Shown one piece after another: positions 1 through 6,730 of a DNA stretch of 21,817 bases. The notes beneath the pieces were generated by a model that worked only from the letters and a program-made list of their open reading frames with translations, did no database searches and was not told the DNA's origin. The first letter of the stretch is position 1. Every line of letters begins with the position of its first letter. The stretch is from Brevundimonas sp. UBA5866 (GTDB lineage: Bacteria; Pseudomonadota; Alphaproteobacteria; Caulobacterales; Caulobacteraceae). The stretch spans positions 1 to 21,817 of the forward strand of contig NZ_DJFS01000025.1 of the NCBI RefSeq assembly GCF_002432125.1, in the 5' to 3' direction. Position numbers and translations under genes: made by a program.

Positions 1-297
1 GGCCCGTGCATCTCGCAGGCCTCCTATGAGGTCGGGGCCGACTATGAGGCCCGCTTTGCGACAGAAGCGCCCGGCAGCGAGCGTTTCTTCATCGCCGGCT
101 CCAGCGATGACAAACGCCAGTTCGACCTGCCCGGCTTTGTCCTGTGGCGGCTGGAGCAAGCGGGCGTGACGCAGGCCGCATGGACGGGCGACGACACCCG
201 TACCGACGAGGCGCGGTTCTATTCCAACCGCCGCGCCTATCTGAACGGCGAGCCGGACTTCGGACGACTGATCGGGGCCATCGCCCTGAGTGAATAA
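1..297 (+). CDS. pgeF: PgeF/YfiH-family (DUF152) purine nucleoside phosphorylase, 3' end only
   Basis: The frame is open from base 1 and stops with TAA at 295-297, giving the last 98 residues of a protein that starts before the window. The fragment opens with GPCISQASYEVG and ends with an FYSNRRAYLNGEPDFGRLIGAIAL stretch (written here without its spacing context); these match the C-terminal part of the YfiH/LACC1 family, in which a GPxIGP-like turn and an F-[FY]-S-[YH]-R-R motif are usual. Family members act in the cytoplasm on purine nucleosides; older annotation calls them multicopper polyphenol oxidases or laccase-like. The metal ligands known for YfiH (His, Cys, His) lie upstream of the visible part, so they cannot be checked here. 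The gene ends at a terminator shared with convergent lpxC. Family assignment is good; exact function cannot be tested from this fragment. Confidence 0.75.
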   Translation, partial: GPCISQASYEVGADYEARFATEAPGSERFFIAGSSDDKRQFDLPGFVLWRLEQAGVTQAAWTGDDTRTDEARFYSNRRAYLNGEPDFGRLIGAIALSE

Positions 298-298
298 A

Positions 299-333
299 GA
301 AAAGGCCCGCTGCGATCACAGCGGGCCTTTTTC
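299..333. terminator. Bidirectional Rho-independent terminator between pgeF and lpxC
   Basis: A stem of about 12-14 bp (299-312 with 319-332, core AGGCCCGCTG/CAGCGGGCCT) closes a 6-base loop CGATCA. It is followed by TTTTTC on the plus strand and by TTTTC-TTT on the minus strand. It lies between two converging genes and can serve both. Confidence 0.9.
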
Positions 334-351
334 TTGGTCGTGCGCGACTGT

Positions 352-1323
352 TCAGCCAGCCATAGCCAGAGCGGGAACCTTGGTCGTAAAGCGCCACGCC
401 TTCGGATTGGCCAACAGGGCGCGGACGAGTTTGTTGTTCAGCTGGTGACCGGCCTTATAGCCCTCATAACGGGCCATCAGGGGCGCACCCAGCACATACA
501 GGTCGCCGATGGCGTCCAGCGCCTTGTGACGCACGAACTCGCGTTCCATGCGAAGACCGCCCGGGTTCAGGATCTGGTCGCCGTCGATCACGACAGCATT
601 TTCCAGCGAACCGCCACGGGCCAGACCGGCCTGACGCAGGGCTTCAACCTCATGGGCGAAACCGAAGGTGCGGGCCGACATGATTTCCGAACGGTAGGTG
701 GTTTCGTCGACAACGAAATCGATCACTTGATTGCCGATGACCGGTGTCGGGAAGTCGATCTCAAAACGCATTTCGAAACGGTCGCACGGCAGAAGCGAGG
801 CTTTCTTGTCGCCCTCTTCCACGTGGATCGGTTCCAGCACTTCGATGAAGTGGCGCGGCTGTTCCTGACGGCGGAAACCCGCGCGGTCCAGCAGTTGGAC
901 GAACTGTTCGGCGGAACCGTCGAGGATCGGCAGTTCCGGACCATCCACCTCTACGATGGCGTTCGAAATACCCAGTGCCGCCATAGCCGACATCAGGTGT
1001 TCGATGGTCGAAACGCGAACATCGGCGGCATTGGCGATCATGGTGTTCAGGCGCGCATCGATAACCGCCTCACCCGTAACAAGAATACGGTTGTCGCGGT
1101 CCTTGATATCCGTGCGAACGAAGACAATCCCTTGATCCGCAGCCGCAGGGCGCACGGTCAAACGCACACGACGCCCGCTGTGGACGCCCACACCCGCGCA
1201 GATCGCAGGAGCGGTAATCGTATGCTCAAAGGGGTCGCTAAAGACCGTCACGCCTAAACTCTTCATTTCGCGCACCGCAGACGGATTGCGCCGGAAGATG
1301 GCATTTAACCAAAGGTTCGCCAT
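352..1323 (-). CDS. lpxC: UDP-3-O-acyl-N-acetylglucosamine deacetylase LpxC
   Basis: This zinc-dependent cytoplasmic enzyme catalyses the committed step of lipid A synthesis. Numbered from the ATG at 1323 (323 residues), zinc and active-site motifs are all present: TIEHLMSA (His109), ILDGS, SARTFGF, GLARGGSLENAVV, RHKALDAIGDL (His266, Asp270) and GHQLNNKL (His293). Length is slightly above the usual ~300 because about 20 N-terminal residues precede the conserved part. Possible starts are GTG at 1326, ATG at 1323 and ATG at 1266; none has a strong ribosome binding site. Starting at 1266 removes the non-conserved extension and gives a more typical length. The gene lies downstream of ftsZ on the same strand but after an ftsZ terminator, so it probably has its own promoter in 1327-1420. 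Confidence 0.96.
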   Translation of the reverse strand: MANLWLNAIFRRNPSAVREMKSLGVTVFSDPFEHTITAPAICAGVGVHSGRRVRLTVRPAAADQGIVFVRTDIKDRDNRILVTGEAVIDARLNTMIANAADVRVSTIEHLMSAMAALGISNAIVEVDGPELPILDGSAEQFVQLLDRAGFRRQEQPRHFIEVLEPIHVEEGDKKASLLPCDRFEMRFEIDFPTPVIGNQVIDFVVDETTYRSEIMSARTFGFAHEVEALRQAGLARGGSLENAVVIDGDQILNPGGLRMEREFVRHKALDAIGDLYVLGAPLMARYEGYKAGHQLNNKLVRALLANPKAWRFTTKVPALAMAG

Positions 1324-1419
1324 CACGAAATGAAAGTCGGGTTTCGTATTGTTTCGAAATGACGACAGTCTGTAACCGCCCGGCCCTTTGCCCCTATCCC
1401 ATTTCCTTTGCCCAAAACA

Positions 1420-1447
1420 AAACCCCGCAGCGGTGGCTGCGGGGTTT
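1420..1447 (-). terminator. Rho-independent terminator of ftsZ
   Basis: An 11-bp perfect stem (1420-1430 with 1437-1447, AAACCCCGCAG/CTGCGGGGTTT) has a 6-base loop. On the minus strand it is followed by TTTTGTTTTGG. It lies 22 bases past the ftsZ stop and separates ftsZ from lpxC. Confidence 0.88.
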
Positions 1448-1469
1448 CAGGATCGTAGGTGCCGGTCGT

Positions 1470-3026
1470 TTAGTTGGCCAAACGGCGCAGGAACGACGGG
1501 ATTTCCAGATCGTCGTCATCAGCGTAACCGCGCTGGTGATCCTGCTGGATCTGCGGCTGGGCCGACTGGGTCTGGCGCAACTGCTGGGTGGTACGGTTCG
1601 AACCCGAGGACGGCGGCGGCGAGTAGGTTTGCTGCTGCTGCGGCGGGTTGCGACGACGGCCGAACAGCGACCAGCCGCTGCGACGGTGCGAGTCGTCGTA
1701 ATATTCTTCACGCGGGGCTTCCGGCTCCGGCTTGCGCTCGGGACGACGGGCAGGCTCGCGTTCCATGTACAGGTCGCCCTGCTCTTGCGATGCCGCAGCG
1801 CCACGGCCACGACCTTGCTCGAACTCTTCGACCCACGGATCGACGATCGGGTCAAGATTGCGCGGCGCGTCGTGGATCACCGGCTCGGGGCGAACCTGAG
1901 GTTCCGGCTGGCGGGCGACGACCGGCTCCGGTTGTGGCTGTACGGCCGGTTGAGCAGCGACAGGCTCGATACGGACTTCTTCGCGCGGCGCGGCCGGAGC
2001 AGCGGCTTCCGGTTGGCGGCGGTTGAGGGCCGAGGCGACCGGCTCGATCTGCTGGATCGAGGCTTCGTCCATGCCGGTGGCGACCACCGAGACGCGGATC
2101 TTGCCTTCCAGAGCCGGATCGAAAGCGGCACCGAAGATGATGTTGGCGTCACCGTCGACTTCGGCGGCGATGGCGTTCGCGGCTTCGTCGACTTCCAGCA
2201 GGGTCATGTCCATGCCGCCGGTGATGTTGACCAGAACGGCCTTGGCACCCTGCAGGCTGGTTTCATCCAGCAGCGGGTTGGCGATGGCGTTCTGGGCGGC
2301 CAGCAGGGCGCGGTCGTCGCCCGTGGCTTCGCCGGTACCCATCATGGCCTTGCCCATTTCCGACATAACGGCGCGGACGTCGGCAAAGTCGAGGTTGATC
2401 AGACCCGGCAGGATCATCAGGTCGGTGATCGAGCGCACGCCCGAGTGCAGCACCTGGTCGGCCATCTGGAAGGCGTCCGAGAAGGTGGTGCGTTCGTTGG
2501 CGACGCGGAACAGGTTCTGGTTCGGAATGACGATCAGGGTGTCGACATAGCGCTGCAGCTCGGCGATGCCGGCTTCGGCCAGACGCATACGATGACGGCC
2601 TTCGAAGGTGAAGGGCTTGGTCACGACGCCGACGGTCAGGATGCCGCGGTCACGGGCGCATTTGGCGATGACCGGCGCAGCGCCGGTACCGGTGCCACCG
2701 CCCATACCGGCGGTGATGAAAACCATGTGCGCGCCTTCGAGGTGCGCGTGGATCTCGTCGGCCGATTCCTCGGCGGCATTCATGCCGACCTCGGGGTGTG
2801 CGCCAGCGCCCAGACCCTGGGTGATGGTGTCACCCAGCTGGATGCGACGGTCGGTCTTGGCGAAGCTCAGATGCTGTGCATCCGTGTTGGCAACAACGAA
2901 CTCGACGCCTTCAAGGCCCGAGTCGATCATGTTGTTGACGGCATTACCGCCGGCACCGCCAACGCCGAATACGACGATGCGCGGCTTCAATTCTGTGGCT
3001 TGCGGCTTCACCAGCGAGAGAGACAT
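1470..3026 (-). CDS. ftsZ: Cell division GTPase FtsZ
   Basis: FtsZ is the tubulin-like GTPase that polymerises into the Z ring at midcell. The 518-residue product has the nucleotide-binding loop GVGGAGGNA (21-29), NTDAQ (47-51), the tubulin signature GMGGGTGTG (107-115) and the T7 loop NLDFADVR (211-218). The GTPase core ends near residue 320. It is followed by a long Pro/Gln/Glu/Arg-rich disordered linker (about 335-500) and the conserved C-terminal peptide DLEIPSFLRRLAN, which binds FtsA and other partners. The long linker is typical of Caulobacterales; E. coli FtsZ is 383 residues. The ATG at 3026 is preceded by GGAAGG at 3037-3042. Unlike the usual ftsQ-ftsA-ftsZ order, ftsA lies about 7.7 kb upstream across two TBDR genes. 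The leader has GANTC and CtrA-like sites. Confidence 0.98.
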   Translation of the reverse strand: MSLSLVKPQATELKPRIVVFGVGGAGGNAVNNMIDSGLEGVEFVVANTDAQHLSFAKTDRRIQLGDTITQGLGAGAHPEVGMNAAEESADEIHAHLEGAHMVFITAGMGGGTGTGAAPVIAKCARDRGILTVGVVTKPFTFEGRHRMRLAEAGIAELQRYVDTLIVIPNQNLFRVANERTTFSDAFQMADQVLHSGVRSITDLMILPGLINLDFADVRAVMSEMGKAMMGTGEATGDDRALLAAQNAIANPLLDETSLQGAKAVLVNITGGMDMTLLEVDEAANAIAAEVDGDANIIFGAAFDPALEGKIRVSVVATGMDEASIQQIEPVASALNRRQPEAAAPAAPREEVRIEPVAAQPAVQPQPEPVVARQPEPQVRPEPVIHDAPRNLDPIVDPWVEEFEQGRGRGAAASQEQGDLYMEREPARRPERKPEPEAPREEYYDDSHRRSGWSLFGRRRNPPQQQQTYSPPPSSGSNRTTQQLRQTQSAQPQIQQDHQRGYADDDDLEIPSFLRRLAN

Positions 3027-3075
3027 TGTTTTTCGACCTTCCGACCCTGCCCATTCATCCCAATCGACCCCCGCC

Positions 3076-3150
3076 GAATCGCATTGGTTATGAGCGGGTT
3101 AATAAAAGACCCGACAACGTTAACGGATCATTACCGACCTAATATGAGTC
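3076..3150 (-). promoter_or_regulatory. ftsZ control region: two GANTC sites and a CtrA-like site
   Basis: GANTC sites occur at 3076-3080 (GAATC) and 3146-3150 (GAGTC). Between them, read on the minus strand, is GTAA-TGATCCG-TTAAC (plus-strand 3119-3134), one mismatch from the CtrA consensus TTAA-N7-TTAAC. The site lies about 93-108 bases before the ftsZ ATG. In C. crescentus ftsZ is known to be controlled by CtrA and by CcrM methylation of GANTC sites in its promoter; that the same holds here is inference. I could not place a -10/-35 pair with confidence. Confidence 0.55.
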
Positions 3151-3242
3151 GGCCTTTCGTGAAGCCCGTAACACTGATGTTTTTCACGTTCAGGCTGCAT
3201 TTTTTCAGTTGACCTTCGCAAAAAGCGTTAACCAAACGCAAA

Positions 3243-3264
3243 GGGAGGGGCAAACGCCCCTCCC
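3243..3264 (-). terminator. Terminator hairpin downstream of the first TBDR gene
   Basis: A 9-bp GC-rich stem (3243-3251 with 3256-3264, GGGAGGGGC/GCCCCTCCC) closes a 4-base loop. On the minus strand it is followed by TTTGCGTTTGG. It lies 27 bases after the TBDR stop, so read-through into ftsZ should be limited. Confidence 0.75.
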
Positions 3265-3290
3265 CCGCTTAACAACGCTTACAGTTTCAA

Positions 3291-6200
3291 TCAGAAGCGC
3301 ATGCGCATGCCCATGTTGAAACGACGGCCCAGACCGTCATAGATCGACGGGTCGGTGGTCCAGCCCGTGGCCGAGGTGATCGTCTGGGCGATGTAGACAT
3401 ATTCGTCAAAGACGTTGTCCACGCCGACAAAGACTTCGGCCTTGTCGTTCACGTCATAGCGGACCTGCAGGTCCGAGAAGTGACGCAGACCGATGTAGTC
3501 GCTCTTTTCGTCCTTCGGATCGCAGCGGTCGAGATAGCGATAGCAGCTCTCGCCGATGAAGCGCGTCTTCCACGACGTGGTCAGCGGACCGCGACGGTAG
3601 ACCATGCTCAGGTTGCCGACGTTCTTCGGCGTTTGCGAGCGACCGGCGAACTCGACCATAGCGCCACCGGCCAGCGGCGAGGTCTTGCGGGTCATCAGGT
3701 GCTGGTGCGAATAGCCGATGGCCAGCTGGCCAGCATCTTCGAAGGCCGACAGATACGGCAGACGGGTCAGGTCCACCGAATAGTTGGCCTGGAAGTCGAT
3801 GCCGCGGGTGCGGTTTTCACCGAGGTTCATCGTACGCGAGTTGACCTCGCGGAACGAACCCACGTTGGCTCCCTTGTCTTCACGGATGATCTGCTTGCAG
3901 TAGATGTTGTTCGGGTCATAGACGCCGCCCGAGTTCACATAGCACTCGCTCAGGCTGGTCGCGCGGCCCAGGGTGCCGATCATGCCCTCGATTTCCAGCT
4001 GGAAGTAATCAACCGAAACCGACAGGCCCGACCACCAGTCGTTCCAGCGCGGGTTGAACAGCAGACCTGCGGTGAAGCTGGTCGAGGTTTCAACTTCTAG
4101 GTCCTCGTTGCCCGAGTTGAAGCCATAATAGCCCTGGGCCTCGGACTGGGTCTGGATGTAGTGACCGTCACGGGCCACGCGGGCAGCCACGGTCGGGTCG
4201 GCCAGACAGGCCTTGGCCGCGTTGCTTCCCAAGGTGCTGCTGTCGATACCGCTGCCGACGATCTTGCCGACATCATAGCCGCTGCGCTCCTTGAAGAAGG
4301 CACCCTGACCGTTGACGACGGTCAGCGAACGGCACGGATCGACGTCGGTCGGGAACGTCTGGCTGACACCGGCGTACAGTTCGCCGATGTTCGGAGCGCG
4401 CACCGAGCGGGCGTACTGCGAACGCACTTTCAGCCAGTCCAGCGGCTTCCATTCCAGCGAGGCTGCATAGGCATCGGTCTTGCCCACGGTCGAGTAGTCG
4501 GAAACCCGGGCCGACAGGTTCAGGTCCAGCTGGTGCGCCCAAGGCAGATCGGCCAGAAGCGGAACGTTCAGCTCGATGAAGCCTTCGGTCACGTCGAAAC
4601 TGCCCCGCGTGATCGGGGTCAGGTTGGTCGTGGTCAGACCGCGCTGCATGGCGATGTCCGGAACCAGGTTCGACTCCTCGCGACGGTATTCAGCACCGAC
4701 GACGAACTGCAGCGGACCGGCCGGCAGTTCAAACGCCGTACCCGACAGGAAGCCGTTGAGAACCTTCTGGTCCATCATGTTGTCGACCTTGTGCACCATC
4801 TGCACATAGTCGAGCGCGGCCTGCGAGGCGCCACCTTCTTCGAAGACGAAGATCGGCGCACAGCCCTTGGAGCGTGCCAGTTCGTCACGGCAGGCGAACG
4901 ATCCGTCGGCCAGCTTCACGACATCCAGCGCCTCGATCAGGTTGTCCTTCAGCAGGGCCCCTTCGTTGGTACGCTGGTTGTTCAGGTGACCCCAGTTGAA
5001 GCTCAGCTCATAGCTGAGGTCCATCGCCGTACCCAGCTTGCCCTGCAGGCCGGCCACGATGCGCGAGTGGTTACGCTCTTCAAGGTTGGCGCGGTTCGAG
5101 GCTTCCGAGAAACGACGGTTGAAGCCCACGCGACGCTGCTCGTCGGTCAGGCCCGGCGTGGCTGCGCGGACAAGGTCACGGATGGCGACCGGCACCACTT
5201 CCGACAGGATCGGAATACCGTACATGCAGCCATCGGTCGTGCAGGCGATGTTGCGCGTGACGTTGGAGTTGTCCTTGTACAGATCCGAGTTCTGCACACC
5301 CGACGGCTCCATCAGAGAGTGCGACTTGCCGCGATAGGCCGACGCTTCGAGGAAGAAGCTGTGGTTGTTGTTGAAGTCATAGCGCGCCTGGGTCGTCAGG
5401 TGCAGACCTTCGGTCGGGACCATCAGTGCGCGGTAGGCCTGACGGTTGTAGCCGTGGACCGAGTTGTCAAACTTGACCAGCTTGCCATCCCACAGGGTCC
5501 AGCTTTGCGAAGCCGGCGTCACACCGTTCTGTTCCAGACCCGGAATAATGGCCACACCACCCGGCGTAACCGAAGAACCGGCGAAGTATTTGGTCTTTTT
5601 GAAGGTGTCGGACGTGCCGTCCAGATCCATGCCGCGGTCGCCACGGTCACGGGCATAGACACCGTGGGTTTCGTTGTACGACAGGCTGGCGACGAAGTTA
5701 CCGCGGTCTTCGGCGAAGTTCGAGCCCAGCTTGATGCCGAACTTGTAGTTCTCGGCGTCGCCACGTTCGGTGATGCCGTACTGGCCGAAGGTTTCGAAAC
5801 CTTCATAGTTGCGCTGTGTGATGATGTTCACGACACCGGCCAGGGCGTCGGAACCGTAAATCGAGGACGCGCCACCCGTCACAACGTCCACACGATCGAT
5901 GAACTCGGTCGGCAGGGTCGCGAAATCGACCGTCGAGGTGCCGGGAATGCCACCGATGTAACGACGGCCGTTCACCAGCACCAGGGTGCGGTTTTCACCG
6001 AGGTTACGCAGGTTCACGGAGGTGACGCCGTTGTTGGCGGTCAGGAAGTTGCTGCTGGTCGGCGTCCAGCCCGACTGACCGGCCGACGGCAGGGAGCGCA
6101 GGATGTCACCCACGTTGGTCTGGCCCGAGAGCGCGATGGTTTCGGAGCTGACCGACTGTACAGCCGTCGCCGAGGTTTGGTTCGGGCGGACGATACGGGT

Positions 6201-6329
6201 ACCGGTGACAACGATTTCCTCGACCTGGGTCGTGTCTTCGGCTTCCTGTGCAAAAGCCGGTGCGGAAATCAAAGCCCCCGCCAGCATGGTTGTGCCCAAC
6301 AGGGCTGTAAGGCGCTTGTTCAAAGCCAT
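3291..6329 (-). CDS. TonB-dependent outer membrane receptor
   Basis: This is a 1012-residue outer membrane receptor that would use TonB/ExbBD energy to import a ligand; the substrate cannot be told from sequence. A Sec signal peptide is clear, with likely cleavage after APAFA (residue 27). A TonB-box-like EEIVVTG (37-43) follows, then the plug domain (about 50-165, with NGRRYIGG and GGASSIYGSDALAGVVNIIT-like motif), and then the long beta-barrel ending in the aromatic-terminated MGMRMRF expected for BAM-assembled proteins. The frame extends to a TTG two codons upstream (6335), but the ATG at 6329 gives the natural signal peptide start. The gene is flanked by terminators on both sides and is probably monocistronic. 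No TonB, ExbB, sigma/anti-sigma or catabolic gene is beside it. Its position between ftsA and ftsZ is unusual. Confidence 0.93.
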   Translation of the reverse strand: MALNKRLTALLGTTMLAGALISAPAFAQEAEDTTQVEEIVVTGTRIVRPNQTSATAVQSVSSETIALSGQTNVGDILRSLPSAGQSGWTPTSSNFLTANNGVTSVNLRNLGENRTLVLVNGRRYIGGIPGTSTVDFATLPTEFIDRVDVVTGGASSIYGSDALAGVVNIITQRNYEGFETFGQYGITERGDAENYKFGIKLGSNFAEDRGNFVASLSYNETHGVYARDRGDRGMDLDGTSDTFKKTKYFAGSSVTPGGVAIIPGLEQNGVTPASQSWTLWDGKLVKFDNSVHGYNRQAYRALMVPTEGLHLTTQARYDFNNNHSFFLEASAYRGKSHSLMEPSGVQNSDLYKDNSNVTRNIACTTDGCMYGIPILSEVVPVAIRDLVRAATPGLTDEQRRVGFNRRFSEASNRANLEERNHSRIVAGLQGKLGTAMDLSYELSFNWGHLNNQRTNEGALLKDNLIEALDVVKLADGSFACRDELARSKGCAPIFVFEEGGASQAALDYVQMVHKVDNMMDQKVLNGFLSGTAFELPAGPLQFVVGAEYRREESNLVPDIAMQRGLTTTNLTPITRGSFDVTEGFIELNVPLLADLPWAHQLDLNLSARVSDYSTVGKTDAYAASLEWKPLDWLKVRSQYARSVRAPNIGELYAGVSQTFPTDVDPCRSLTVVNGQGAFFKERSGYDVGKIVGSGIDSSTLGSNAAKACLADPTVAARVARDGHYIQTQSEAQGYYGFNSGNEDLEVETSTSFTAGLLFNPRWNDWWSGLSVSVDYFQLEIEGMIGTLGRATSLSECYVNSGGVYDPNNIYCKQIIREDKGANVGSFREVNSRTMNLGENRTRGIDFQANYSVDLTRLPYLSAFEDAGQLAIGYSHQHLMTRKTSPLAGGAMVEFAGRSQTPKNVGNLSMVYRRGPLTTSWKTRFIGESCYRYLDRCDPKDEKSDYIGLRHFSDLQVRYDVNDKAEVFVGVDNVFDEYVYIAQTITSATGWTTDPSIYDGLGRRFNMGMRMRF

Positions 6330-6682
6330 CTCCAACTTAGCGGTACAGGCCCCTCGCCTGTCCTCGTTTGTGGAGGGATTTGAGATTACGAATGCACCAC
6401 ACCTTCAATATAGCGAAGTTCAAATGCGCACTTGCAGTGTCCGATAATACACAGTTGTGACCCAAATATTATTCAAATGTAATGCTGCTTTATATTAATA
6501 CACACGAAAAACCGTGACTTAACACCGTAACATTACAACCCGACCAAATGGGGCATTTTAGGTACTTTATGGGGGCGTTTGCCTTAATGACAGCGACGCA
6601 ATGTTTTTGCCACCAATGCCTTGAATTGATCCAACTAATGCCCGTCTGGGAATCACCGTGGCCACGGATTCGCGCAAAAGAA
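6330..6682. other. AT-rich upstream region of the first TBDR gene
   Basis: No gene is visible here. On the minus strand this is the leader and promoter region of the TBDR at 3291-6329. It includes a hairpin close to the start (stem ACAGGC 6345-6350 with GCCTGT 6356-6361), an AT-rich block around 6400-6560 in an otherwise GC-rich window, and a palindrome with flanking GANTC sites at 6650-6671. I could not assign a promoter with a good -35/-10 pair. Confidence 0.6.
6650..6671. promoter_or_regulatory. 12-bp palindrome flanked by two GANTC sites
   Basis: CCGTGGCCACGG (6656-6667) is a perfect palindrome. GAATC at 6650-6654 and GATTC at 6667-6671 flank it as inverted copies. It could be a site for a dimeric regulator sensitive to CcrM methylation; function is unknown. 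Confidence 0.35.
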
Positions 6683-6706
6683 AAGGCGGCTCTTGCGAGC
6701 CGCCTT
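6683..6706 (-). terminator. Rho-independent terminator of the second TBDR gene
   Basis: A 10-bp perfect stem (6683-6692 with 6697-6706, AAGGCGGCTC/GAGCCGCCTT) closes a TTGC loop. On the minus strand it is followed by TTCTTTTGCG. It lies 24 bases past the stop codon. Confidence 0.9.
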
Positions 6707-6730
6707 CCCTAGTCTGAAGTCAGACCGAAC

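Noticed and set aside
1359..3212. A 617-codon plus-strand open frame antisense to ftsZ
   Set aside because: It is a shadow of the GC-rich ftsZ codon pattern; the translation has no family resemblance, while the minus-strand frame is unmistakably FtsZ.
4161..6383. A 740-codon plus-strand open frame antisense to the smaller receptor gene
   Set aside because: Same reasoning: composition is Arg/Val/Gly-rich with no domain, and the minus-strand gene explains the region fully.
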